This document shows, piece after piece, positions 9,210-17,442 of a stretch of 64,000 bases of DNA (its first letter is position 1; every line of letters starts with the position of its first letter). Origin of the DNA: Rhizobiaceae bacterium (GTDB taxonomy: Bacteria; Pseudomonadota; Alphaproteobacteria; Rhizobiales; Rhizobiaceae); assembly GCA_016742175.1 (NCBI GenBank), contig JACVCH010000016.1, positions 31,769 through 95,768 of the forward strand, written 5' to 3'. The notes beneath the pieces were generated by a model that ran no database searches, was not told the DNA's origin, and worked only from the letters and a program-made list of their open reading frames with translations. The translations under genes were made by a program, and so were the position numbers.

Positions 9210-10649
9210 TCACGTGTCCTTGGCCGAGGCGGGCGGTTCGGTAAGCGTAATCCGGACCATTGTTCCGACGCCATCCTCGCTGCGGATGGAGAGGCTCGCG
9301 CCGATCCGCTCGACGAGGTTGGCGACGACCCAGATGCCGATGCCGCGCTCGGCGGGAAGTTCTTCGAGCCGGCCGGAAATGATCGCCGCAACCATCTCCG
9401 GCGGCATGCCCTTGCCCTCGTCCTTGACGGCGAGCGAAACCGTGTGGTCGCCGGGATCGCGCGAAAGCGTGACGGTCACGGTGCCGTTTTCGGGCGAGGC
9501 GCGCACGGCGTTGAGCATGAGATTGATCAGGATCTGGCGCAGCGCGTCGGCATCGACTTCGATCGCGACCGTTTCGTCGAGTACCCACTGCAATTCGACG
9601 CCCACGCGCCGCGCCTCGGGCTGGATCAGGAGATCAAGATCGCGAATGTCCCGCGCGGCAAGTCGGCTGTTGCCCGACCGCCGCCGATAGGTCGACAGCG
9701 TCACGTCGACGACGCGGCCGATGCTGTCGAGACCCTTTTCGATGAGGTCGAGCGTCTGGTCGCGCACGTCGGGGCGGTCGCCGAACCGCTTGAGCGTGGA
9801 AACGCCGTTCTTGAGCCCCGCGAGCGGGTTGCGCACTTCATGCGCGATGCCGGCCGCCATGCGGGCGAGCAGCGCATCGCGCTCCTGCTGCGCCATCTGC
9901 TCCAGAAGCCGAACGCGCTCGGCCTCCGAGCGCTCGCGCAGCGCCAGAGCCGCCTCGAGCTGGCGCAACTCGTCGCCTTGCCGCCATGGCGCCGGCTCCG
10001 TTTCGAGGGCATCCTGATCGGCGAGCCGGTTGATGAAGGTGTCGAGCGGCGCAAGCACCCGCCGGGTGATCGCATAGACCGCGACGGCGGCAAGGATCGC
10101 GACCAGGAAATCGATGCCGAGCGCAATGCTGGAAGTCGCATCCGCCGCCTCGATCACGGGCGTGGCGTCGAACGTCGCCGCGAGCAGGAAGATCTGGTCG
10201 TCCATCGCGTAGGTACGCAGCACCAGAACCAGCGCCCGATCCGGATAGGCGTGAACCGCCGTCGCGTTGGCGCCGAGCGATGCGGCTTCGTCGAGCGCCG
10301 CGACCAGAAGCGGCCGGTGGCTTTCGCCGCGAACCATCGTCTGCCTTTGGCCCGCCGCGTCCGTCCAGCGCGCCGCGATGGCTTCTTCGAGAAGCGCGGT
10401 GCGAAAGGTCAGGGACGCCGCAAGCTGCTGCTCCACCGCGCCCGGAGCATCCGCCGTTTCGGCGGCGATGTTGCCGGCCACCGCATCGAGAAACACGACG
10501 GCCTGGTCGCGCAGCGCGGATTCGCTGTTGGCCTGCAGCAGTCGGATGCCGAGCTGCGTCGTGCCGACCGCGACGACGAACATCGCGATCGCCACGAAGA
10601 GCGGCAGGGCCACTGTCAGCGGCAGGGTTCGGCGCAGGCGCGATGGCAT
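9210..10649 (-). CDS. Membrane sensor histidine kinase, partner of the sigma-54 regulator
   Basis: Two-component kinase of 479 residues. Membrane helices at about 9-29 and 175-195 enclose a periplasmic sensing region of about 145 residues of unrecognised family. A HAMP-like linker follows, then the H-box with His270 (IAHEVRNPLAGL) and a C-terminal ATPase with N-box NLMLNAVRASP, G1 DEGKGMP and G2 RGIGIWVV. The ATG at 10649 is chosen because the protein then begins with a basic residue cluster and a helix; its ribosome site is weak. It lies 41 bases after the antiporter gene mrpG and four bases before the regulator gene, all on one strand. An ion, pH or envelope signal is plausible but inferred. 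Confidence 0.9.
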   Translation of the reverse strand: MPSRLRRTLPLTVALPLFVAIAMFVVAVGTTQLGIRLLQANSESALRDQAVVFLDAVAGNIAAETADAPGAVEQQLAASLTFRTALLEEAIAARWTDAAGQRQTMVRGESHRPLLVAALDEAASLGANATAVHAYPDRALVLVLRTYAMDDQIFLLAATFDATPVIEAADATSSIALGIDFLVAILAAVAVYAITRRVLAPLDTFINRLADQDALETEPAPWRQGDELRQLEAALALRERSEAERVRLLEQMAQQERDALLARMAAGIAHEVRNPLAGLKNGVSTLKRFGDRPDVRDQTLDLIEKGLDSIGRVVDVTLSTYRRRSGNSRLAARDIRDLDLLIQPEARRVGVELQWVLDETVAIEVDADALRQILINLMLNAVRASPENGTVTVTLSRDPGDHTVSLAVKDEGKGMPPEMVAAIISGRLEELPAERGIGIWVVANLVERIGASLSIRSEDGVGTMVRITLTEPPASAKDT

Positions 10650-10690
10650 GGACAGAGCCAATAGCGCATTTCCGCGCCGCTGCACCAGAC

Positions 10691-11920
10691 TTACGCCCCC
10701 GTCTCGCGTTGCGGCGCTTCCATGACGAGGACGTCGCCCGTCATGCCCGGCGCAATGCGCGCGCGCCAATGCGCGCCGAACCAGTTCGTCCGCAGCGGCC
10801 GCGGCGTCCGGCCGAGGACGACGACGGCGTTGGCAAGGTCGTGCGGGATCGCGCAATCGTCTTCGAGAGCGGACCGGCTCTCATAAGTGCAGCCGAACCG
10901 GCGCGCGATCTCTTCGACAGGACGCCCGTCGAGGCCGGTATCAGCGACATGGACGATGCGCGTGACCGACCACAGGCCCGCCAGCAACGCCCATTCCACC
11001 AGAGCGGCCAGATGATCCTCGCCGCAGTCGCGCACGACAAGCGTCTCGGTGCCGGAGCGCGTGCCGGCGAACAGCACGGGTCCGCGATGAACTCCGGGCA
11101 GGCGAAGCAGTCCGTCCGGTTCCCACGTCGTCAGGTTCCGTCGCCCGTCCACCTGATGATGGAACCAGCCTTCGCAGGGCAGGACCAGCAGCACTTCGCC
11201 CATCCGCTCGCAGGCGAGCAGGTGTTCCGGATCACCCTCGTCATAGTTCAGCGCGCTGTCGGCGCCTTTCAGGCCCCGAAGCGTGTGGATCGCCTTGCCC
11301 GCCCGTTCGCGGATCAGCCGCCGCATCTGCGCGGGGTCTTCGGCGGTGTCGATCGCATGCGTATCGATCACGACATGGGCGGACAGCTCGGCGCGGTTCT
11401 GTGCCGCGATCGCCAGCGCGCGCGCCGCGACCGGCTCGACATGGCCGTCGATCACCGCGAAACGCACCGCTTCGAGCTGCGGCAGCGACACGATCTGCGG
11501 GCGTCGCTGGCGCGCGATGATGCTCGGCGCGGCCTCCTGCGTTGCAGGCGCTTCGACCGGCAGCCAACCCATCCGCTCGTCGAGCGGCCGGGTCGAACGT
11601 TCGAGAACGCCGTCGAGCGCATTGCCCCCGCGCAGCGAAAGCTTGGCGCCCGAGACATAGGCCGCACGGCCGAGGAGATGGCCTGCGACGGGCACCGTCA
11701 GCAGCAGGAAGACGATAGTCAGCACGCCGATGATGGTGGCGTCGGTCGCCCCTTGCGCGACGATCGTGCCGAGAATGACGAGGCCCGCGCCGAGCGTTCC
11801 GGCCTTGGTCGCCGCGTGCATGCGCTGGAACGGGTCGGACAACCGCACGACGCCGAGCCCCGCGATGCACAGGAACGCCACGCCGGCGAGCTTGAGGAGG
11901 AGGGAAAGAATGACCAGCAT
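10691..11920 (-). CDS. mrpG: MrpG subunit fused to a universal-stress-protein-like C-terminal region
   Basis: Residues 1 to about 100 are a normal MrpG/PhaG subunit with three membrane helices and the family motif RMHAATKAGTLG. MrpG is normally 95-125 residues; this protein is 409. The extra 300 residues are soluble. Their final part (VVVLGRTPRPLRTNWFG, then GDVLVMEAP) resembles the nucleotide-binding end of UspA proteins, and an earlier segment (FAVIDGHVEPVAARALAIA) resembles a UspA beginning. No stop or frame break interrupts the join. The ATG overlaps the mrpF stop. Stress-domain identity is my inference from weak motifs; the fusion itself is read directly. Confidence 0.85.
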   Translation of the reverse strand: MLVILSLLLKLAGVAFLCIAGLGVVRLSDPFQRMHAATKAGTLGAGLVILGTIVAQGATDATIIGVLTIVFLLLTVPVAGHLLGRAAYVSGAKLSLRGGNALDGVLERSTRPLDERMGWLPVEAPATQEAAPSIIARQRRPQIVSLPQLEAVRFAVIDGHVEPVAARALAIAAQNRAELSAHVVIDTHAIDTAEDPAQMRRLIRERAGKAIHTLRGLKGADSALNYDEGDPEHLLACERMGEVLLVLPCEGWFHHQVDGRRNLTTWEPDGLLRLPGVHRGPVLFAGTRSGTETLVVRDCGEDHLAALVEWALLAGLWSVTRIVHVADTGLDGRPVEEIARRFGCTYESRSALEDDCAIPHDLANAVVVLGRTPRPLRTNWFGAHWRARIAPGMTGDVLVMEAPQRETGA

Positions 11921-12210
11921 CAGTCGTCTCCCTTCTTCTTTTCCAGGAGTGCGGAGAGCGAGCAGGTGGCGAGGAACCCGATCAGCGCGATGCCGAAGGC
12001 GATGTCGAGGAATTCCCGCCGACCCGTCGCGATCATGGTCAGGCCGGCGACGGCGACCGCGATGCCGGTCAGCATGTCGAGCGCGACGAAGCGGTCGGCA
12101 TAGCCGGGCCCGGTCGCCATCCTGAGGGCCGAGAGCCCGAGCGGCACCATCAGCACGGTGATCAGGACCGCCGCGATGGTCGACAGCGAATTGTCCAGAA
12201 ATTCGATCAT
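11920..12210 (-). CDS. mrpF: Mrp/Pha cation:proton antiporter subunit F
   Basis: Small membrane subunit of 96 residues with three predicted helices and the MrpF-type stretch ATGPGYADRFVALDML. It ends in a charged tail, EKKKGDD. The start overlaps the mrpE stop by four bases and its stop overlaps the mrpG start, so translation is coupled. MrpF belongs to the membrane part of the multi-subunit Na+(K+)/H+ antiporter and has no known catalytic role alone. Confidence 0.92.
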   Translation of the reverse strand: MIEFLDNSLSTIAAVLITVLMVPLGLSALRMATGPGYADRFVALDMLTGIAVAVAGLTMIATGRREFLDIAFGIALIGFLATCSLSALLEKKKGDD

Positions 12211-12545
12211 CCTTCGATCTCCTTGATGCGCGCCTCGAACGTTTGCTTGATGCCCGCGATGACTTCGTCGCCGGACGGCGCGTCGAGGACGTGGATGTAG
12301 AGCGTCGACATGTCCTCGCTGACATGGAGCGAGGTCGTGCCGGGCGTCAGCGTCACGCAGTTGGCGAGCGTCGTGACGCCGGCGCGGGTCCTGAGGTCGA
12401 CCGGCACGGCGAGGATCGCCGGCGCGATCGCGTCCTTCTCGCCCAGCACCTGCCGCGCGACGGCGACGGACGAGACGACGAGTTCCTTCAGGAAGATGCC
12501 CGCCAGCGAAAGCGCGGTGACGGTGCGAGAGGCGAGGGCGGTCAT
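12207..12545 (-). CDS. mrpE: Mrp/Pha antiporter subunit E, short form
   Basis: Protein of 112 residues matching the C-terminal two thirds of MrpE: the LKELVVSSVAVARQVL segment, then ANCVTLTPGTTSLHVSED and TLYIHVLD. Typical MrpE proteins are about 160 residues with two further N-terminal helices. These are absent because the gene begins at the ATG overlapping the mrpD stop (ATGA) and no in-frame extension upstream looks like MrpE. The position between D and F is canonical. Either a natural short form or loss of the first helices. Confidence 0.88.
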   Translation of the reverse strand: MTALASRTVTALSLAGIFLKELVVSSVAVARQVLGEKDAIAPAILAVPVDLRTRAGVTTLANCVTLTPGTTSLHVSEDMSTLYIHVLDAPSGDEVIAGIKQTFEARIKEIEG

Positions 12546-14062
12546 GGCTGCACTCCTGCGATCTGGCGCTCGTTGAAGACGGCGGCGATGAACTGCGCCT
12601 GGTCCGCCATCGTGTCGGCGGCCAGATGCGAGAAGGCGACCAGCGGCTCGGGATTGAACCCGATGACAAGCGTGATCGCGCACAGCGCCGCGATCGGCGC
12701 GAGCATCCCGGCAGGCACGGAGCGCACGCGCGCGGTCTTGCGCGGGCTGTCCTTCCAGAACGCCTCGATCCAGATCTTGCTCATGGAGAAGACGGTGAGG
12801 AGGCCGACGAAAAGGGCCACCGCGCCCAGCCACGCGGCATCTCCCCGGAACGACGCATCGATGACCATGAACTTCGCCCAGAAGCCGGAAAGCGGCGGAA
12901 TGCCGGCCAGCGAGAGCGCGGGAATGAGGAAGAGGACGGCGAGCAGCGGCGAGGACTTCATCAGCCCGCCCGCCTTGCGCAGGTCGTAGGTGCCGGTCGC
13001 GCGGTGGATGGCGCCGGCGACGAAGAACAGGTTCGCCTTCACCACGATGTGGTGGATGATGTAGAAGACGGCCCCGGCCAGCGCGAGCGGCGTCGCGATC
13101 GCGAGGCCGAGCATGATGTAGCCAATCTGGCTGATGATGTGGAACGACAGGATGCGCCGCACGTCCCACTGGATCGCCGCGCCGAAGACGCCGAACACCA
13201 TCGTTCCCGCCGCGAAGAAGGCGACGAGCGGGCGTATGCCGCCATCCTCCACCTCGAACAGCAGCGTGAAGACGCGGAAGCAGGCATAGACGCCGACCTT
13301 GGTCAGCAACCCCGCGAACACCGCCGACACGATGATCGACGCCGTGTGGTAGGAGGCCGGCAGCCAGAAGAACATCGGGAAGAAGCCCGCCTTGATGCCG
13401 AAGGCGAGCAGGAACATCATTGCCGCGACGGTGAGCGCAACGGAGCCTTGCGCCTGCGGCAGGACGATCGCCAGATCGGCCATGTTGAGCGTGCCGGTGA
13501 CGCCGTAGAGAAGCCCGATCGCCATCAGGAAGAGGATGGTCGAGAACAGGTTCAGCACGGCATATTTGATCGCCCCGTCGAGCTGCGCGCGCGTGCGGTC
13601 GAGCGTGATCAGGCCGAGCGTGGTGATCAGCATCACCTCGAACCAGACATAGAGATTGAAGATGTCGCCGGTCAGGAACGCGCCGTTGACGCCGACCATC
13701 AGCCCGTTGAAGAGCGGATAGAAGCCGGAGCGCTCCTGCCGCCGGCGGAGGTCGGCGGTGGCGAACACGCCGGCGGCGAGCGCCAGGATGCTCGAGATCA
13801 CCACCATCGCCGCGCTGAACTGGTCGGCTACGAAGCTGATGCCGAAAGGCGGCGCCCAGCCGCCGAACTGCTTGACCTGGATGCCGTCGCTCATCACGGC
13901 ATTCAAAAGCACGAGCGAGGCGGCAAGCGTCAGGCCGAGGCCGACGAGATTGGCGCCGCGCTGCCAGCGGGGGAGGGACCACAGCGCGGCGCAAAGTGCC
14001 GCCGTCGCGAGCGGTATGGCGAGCGGCCAGAAGAGCGCCGTCTCGTTCAGGAAATCAGCCAT
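12542..14062 (-). CDS. mrpD: Mrp/Pha antiporter subunit D (NuoN-like ion-translocating subunit)
   Basis: Large membrane subunit, 506 residues and about 14 helices, homologous to the antiporter-like subunits of complex I. Family landmarks are NGAFLTGDIFNLYVWFEVML, with the key helix glutamate, and the lysine-bearing helix in LAFGIKAGFFPMFFWLP, plus histidines in LSFHIISQIGYI. It overlaps mrpC by eight bases. Together with MrpA it should carry the ion channels of the antiporter, used for pH and Na+/K+ homeostasis. Confidence 0.94.
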   Translation of the reverse strand: MADFLNETALFWPLAIPLATAALCAALWSLPRWQRGANLVGLGLTLAASLVLLNAVMSDGIQVKQFGGWAPPFGISFVADQFSAAMVVISSILALAAGVFATADLRRRQERSGFYPLFNGLMVGVNGAFLTGDIFNLYVWFEVMLITTLGLITLDRTRAQLDGAIKYAVLNLFSTILFLMAIGLLYGVTGTLNMADLAIVLPQAQGSVALTVAAMMFLLAFGIKAGFFPMFFWLPASYHTASIIVSAVFAGLLTKVGVYACFRVFTLLFEVEDGGIRPLVAFFAAGTMVFGVFGAAIQWDVRRILSFHIISQIGYIMLGLAIATPLALAGAVFYIIHHIVVKANLFFVAGAIHRATGTYDLRKAGGLMKSSPLLAVLFLIPALSLAGIPPLSGFWAKFMVIDASFRGDAAWLGAVALFVGLLTVFSMSKIWIEAFWKDSPRKTARVRSVPAGMLAPIAALCAITLVIGFNPEPLVAFSHLAADTMADQAQFIAAVFNERQIAGVQP

Positions 14063-14441
14063 TGCGCGCCACCTCCGCGTCGAACGGCGTGCCGAGCGCT
14101 TCGGCGTCGGTCTGCTCGCTGGTGAAGACGGAGCCCATGGCGCGGTAAGCCTTGAGAACCAGCGCCGCGGCGAAGGCGACGAGCGCGAAGCCGATGACGA
14201 TGGCGGTCAAGATCAGCGCCTGCGGCAGCGGATTGGCGGCCTCGCCGCCCAGCATCTGCGTTCCCTGGGCGATGACCGGCGGCGCCGTGAAGACGAGCCC
14301 GCCGGCGACGAAGATCAGGAGGTTCGTCGCCGCCGAAAGGAGCACGACCCCAAGCAGGATGCGTACGACATGGCGCGACAGGAGAAGATAGACGCCGCAG
14401 CCCATTTGCGCGGCGATGGCGAAGGCATAGACGAGGCTCAT
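14055..14441 (-). CDS. mrpC: Mrp/Pha antiporter subunit C (NuoK-like)
   Basis: Membrane subunit of 128 residues, related to NuoK, with three helices and the segment [20 protein letters not shown] typical of the family. The ATG at 14441 overlaps the end of mrpB, which sets the start. The C-terminus (about 20 residues after the last helix) is polar. Gene order A-B-C-D-E-F-G with separate A and B is the so-called group 1 layout, whereas many rhizobial pha operons have A and B fused. Confidence 0.93.
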   Translation of the reverse strand: MSLVYAFAIAAQMGCGVYLLLSRHVVRILLGVVLLSAATNLLIFVAGGLVFTAPPVIAQGTQMLGGEAANPLPQALILTAIVIGFALVAFAAALVLKAYRAMGSVFTSEQTDAEALGTPFDAEVARNG

Positions 14442-14842
14442 TGGTCGACCTCTTCGTAAAGACGGAAGATGAGGCACAGCACGCCGCCGATGACGACGAA
14501 GTAGACGCCGATGTCGAACGTGGTCGCGGTGCCCAGGTGAAGCGAGCCGATCTCGGCCCACCAATGGGTGAGGAACGAGCGATCCGAAAGGAGACCCGGC
14601 AGGCCGCTCAGGAAGGCCAGCAGCAGTCCCGCCCCCATCAGCGCGACGGGGTGGACCATCAGCGCGCGACGCGCGGTCGCGACGTCGTGCGCAAGCGCCA
14701 GCAGCGCGAAGCCGAGCGCCGCGATCAGCCCGCCGACGAAGCCGCCGCCCGGCTCGTTATGGCCGCGAAACAGCATGTAGAGCGAGACGACGAGCATCAG
14801 CACGAAGAACAGACGCGACATGGTCGAGAAGATGATGGACAT
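14438..14842 (-). CDS. mrpB: Mrp/Pha antiporter subunit B
   Basis: Membrane subunit of 134 residues with four helices and the MrpB signature [14 protein letters not shown]. The ribosome binding site AAGGAG lies in the last codons of mrpA, seven bases before the start. It is a stand-alone subunit here rather than the C-terminal part of a fused MrpAB. In the complex MrpB packs against the C-terminal domain of MrpA. Confidence 0.94.
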   Translation of the reverse strand: MSIIFSTMSRLFFVLMLVVSLYMLFRGHNEPGGGFVGGLIAALGFALLALAHDVATARRALMVHPVALMGAGLLLAFLSGLPGLLSDRSFLTHWWAEIGSLHLGTATTFDIGVYFVVIGGVLCLIFRLYEEVDQ

Positions 14843-14848
14843 GGCCGG

Positions 14849-17170
14849 CTACTCCTTGATGCGCGGCTTGGCGGCGGGGCCGCGCAGCAGCGCCCAGGCC
14901 GCGATGGTCGCGAAGGCGACGACGGCGATTTCGCCCAGCGTGTCGATGGCGCGGTAGTCGACGAGGATGACGTTCACGACATTGCGCCCATAGGCTTCGA
15001 GATAGCTCGTCTCGCCGAAATAGTCGGAAAGCCGCAAATCGATCGGGATCGCGCTCATGCTGGCGACGGCGATGAAGATCACGCCGCCGAAACCGGTCGC
15101 CAGCATCGCGTCCCGCCGCCGCTCAGAGGACGTGCGCGAATGTTTCTGGCGCGCCGGCAGGCGCAGCAGCACGGCGGTGAGCAGGATCACCAGCAGCGTC
15201 TCCACCGCGATCTGCGTCAGCGCGAGATCGGGCGCGCCGTTCAGCATGAAGATGACCGCCAGCGCGAAGCCGACGATGCCGACGCAGACCAATCCGGCGA
15301 TCAGCGAGCGCGCCCGCACGGTTGCGATCGCGCCGGCCGCGGTCAGCACGAGCACCAGAACCAGCGGCAGGCGTAGTACTCCTTCGGGGAAAGCGATCGA
15401 AATCGGCGCCGGCCCGGCGACGAGTGCGATCGCCAGACCGATGACGACCGTCGCGATGACGACGGACGTGTAGCGCCGCTGGTCGCCGTTCTGAAGAATG
15501 CGCGTCGAGCCGCGCGCCGCGCCGAGCACGGCATCCAGCACGCGCTGATAGCCGCGGTCGCCGAGGAGCCGATAAAGTCCGTGCTGGTCGCGCAGATAGG
15601 CGTGGATCGCGTCCCAATAGACGACGATCGCCGCGCCGATGGCGACGACGAGGAAGCTCAGGAACAGCATCGGCGTCAGCCCGTGCCAGAGCTGGAACGA
15701 CACGTCGATCGGGCTGCCGTGAAGCGCGGAGGCCGCCGGACCGATCAGCGCCTGCCCGATGGCGTTCGGGAAGAGCCCGATCAGGATGCCGGCGGAAGCC
15801 AGAAGAAGCGGGCCGGCGAGCAGGCCGGGCGTCTCGCCGTGCTTCACGGCGGTGACGCGATGCGCCTTGAAATAGAACGGCCGGATCGAGACGACGCCGG
15901 CGACGCCCACCATCACCGCGTTTACGATGACCGCGACGGCGATCGGAATGATGTTCCAGTCATTGGTGAGCTGCGCCTCGAAGAGGTACTCCTTGGAAAT
16001 GAAACCGACGAAGGGCGGCAGGCCTGCCATGCTGAGGCTGGCGAGGATGGCCGCGACCGCCGTCACCGGCAGGAACCGCGCCAGCCCGCCGAGCCTGCGC
16101 AGGCTCGCCTCGCCGGTCGCGTGGATCGCCGTGCCGGCGCAGAAGAACAGCGCGGCCTTGTAGAAGGCGTGGCTGAGGATGAAGCCGACCGTCGCGACCG
16201 CCGCCACTTCGCCGGCAAGCCCGATCAGCATCACGAGAATGCCCAGCGAGGCGACGGTGGACTGGGCGAGGACGGCCTTGAAGCCCTCGGCCCGCAGCGC
16301 CTGCAGCGCCGCGATCATCATCGTGATCGAGCCGATGACGACGAGCGTCGTCCCGAAGGCCGGCACGTCGGCGAAGACCGCGTCGAACCGGGCAAGCAGG
16401 AAGACGCCCAGCTTCACCATCGTCGCCGAATGGAGATAGGCCGAAGCCGGCGTCGGCGCGGCCATCGCGTTCGGCAGCCAGAAATGGAACGGGAACTGCG
16501 CGGATTTCGTGAACGCCCCGACCATGACCAGCACCACGATCGTCCCGATCCACGGGCTCGCGACGAGTTCGCCCGAGCGCGCGAGGACTTCGGTGAACGA
16601 GAACGTGCCGAGCTCCATGCCGATCAGAAGGATGCCGGCGAAGAGCACCAGCCCGCCGCCGCCGGTCACGAGCAGCGACTGGATCGCCGCCTTGCGCGCC
16701 TCGGCCTTGTGCGCGTCGAAGCCGATCAGCATGAAGGAGGTGAGGCTCGTCAGTTCCCAGAAGACGAACATGACGATGAGATTGTCGGCAAGGACGGTGC
16801 CCAGCATCGCCGCCATGAAGAGCAGGATGAGCCCGAGGAACCGCCCGATTTCGCGATGCGGCTTGTCGGCGAAATAGGCGCCGGCATAAAGCGTCACCAG
16901 CGTGCCGATGCCGGTGATGAGCAGCGCGAAGAGAAGCGAGAATCCGTCCAGCCGGAAGGCGAGGTCGATGCCGAGCGAGGGCACCCAGGATGATTGCACG
17001 ATGAGCGTCTCGCCGCCCGCGATCGTCCCAACATGCTGGAAAAGGGTGAGGAAGATGACGAACGGCACCAGCGCCATCACCCAGCCGGTCCGGCTGCCCA
17101 GATAAGTGGCGGCCGGCCGCGCGATCGCCGCGCCGGCCAGTGCCATCAATATGCTCCACTCGAAACTCAC
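14849..17170 (-). CDS. mrpA: Mrp/Pha antiporter subunit A (NuoL-like)
   Basis: Largest antiporter subunit, 773 residues from the GTG at 17170, which has AAAGGAG seven bases upstream. An in-frame ATG at 17209 would add 13 unrelated residues. The N-terminal two thirds is NuoL-like, with FVFWELTSLTSFMLIGF and a HSATMVKLGVFLLARFD helix. The C-terminal part contains the MbhD-like GAPDLALTQIAVETLLVIL and MbhE-like DYRAIDTLGEIAVV segments. First gene of the nine-gene minus-strand operon ending in the sigma-54 regulator. Role: Na+ or K+/H+ exchange at the inner membrane. Confidence 0.94.
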   Translation of the reverse strand: MSFEWSILMALAGAAIARPAATYLGSRTGWVMALVPFVIFLTLFQHVGTIAGGETLIVQSSWVPSLGIDLAFRLDGFSLLFALLITGIGTLVTLYAGAYFADKPHREIGRFLGLILLFMAAMLGTVLADNLIVMFVFWELTSLTSFMLIGFDAHKAEARKAAIQSLLVTGGGGLVLFAGILLIGMELGTFSFTEVLARSGELVASPWIGTIVVLVMVGAFTKSAQFPFHFWLPNAMAAPTPASAYLHSATMVKLGVFLLARFDAVFADVPAFGTTLVVIGSITMMIAALQALRAEGFKAVLAQSTVASLGILVMLIGLAGEVAAVATVGFILSHAFYKAALFFCAGTAIHATGEASLRRLGGLARFLPVTAVAAILASLSMAGLPPFVGFISKEYLFEAQLTNDWNIIPIAVAVIVNAVMVGVAGVVSIRPFYFKAHRVTAVKHGETPGLLAGPLLLASAGILIGLFPNAIGQALIGPAASALHGSPIDVSFQLWHGLTPMLFLSFLVVAIGAAIVVYWDAIHAYLRDQHGLYRLLGDRGYQRVLDAVLGAARGSTRILQNGDQRRYTSVVIATVVIGLAIALVAGPAPISIAFPEGVLRLPLVLVLVLTAAGAIATVRARSLIAGLVCVGIVGFALAVIFMLNGAPDLALTQIAVETLLVILLTAVLLRLPARQKHSRTSSERRRDAMLATGFGGVIFIAVASMSAIPIDLRLSDYFGETSYLEAYGRNVVNVILVDYRAIDTLGEIAVVAFATIAAWALLRGPAAKPRIKE

Positions 17171-17272
17171 GGGATCGCGCTCCTTTCGCTGTTGCCTGAA
17201 AGACAGCAAGGCGCGTGCCAGAATCGAAATGTGAGCCGAAACAGAGACTTGCGATGCAGAGCGGAATCAGAT

Positions 17273-17321
17273 GTTCGGCTTTCCGAACGCATGATCACCG
17301 ACGCCGTCCGGAAATCCGAAC
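17273..17321. promoter_or_regulatory. Pair of identical-pattern palindromes, candidate operators
   Basis: GTTCGG-N4-CCGAAC is perfect at 17273-17288 and recurs with one mismatch (GTCCGG-N4-CCGAAC) at 17306-17321. The copies start 33 bases apart, about three helical turns, so a regulator could bind both on one face. They lie in the divergent region between mrpA and the BMP gene. No regulator gene adjoins, so the binding protein is unknown. Confidence 0.5.
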
Positions 17322-17370
17322 GTCGCGCCAAGGCCGTGGACGGCCGCTCGCGCCCGATTGTGGAGCCCCG

Positions 17371-17402
17371 TTTCTTGGACTAGGTTCAACCCAAACAAGA
17401 AA
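17371..17402. promoter_or_regulatory. Nested inverted repeat upstream of the BMP gene
   Basis: TTTCTTG at 17371-17377 is mirrored by CAAGAAA at 17396-17402, and GGTTCAACC (17383-17391) is an inner palindrome. It sits 41 bases before the start of the BMP gene, where an operator or leader hairpin could act. Function is inferred only from symmetry and position. Confidence 0.3.
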
Positions 17403-17442
17403 TCGACGGGACCACCGAACTCAGGCCCAGAGGGAAACAATC

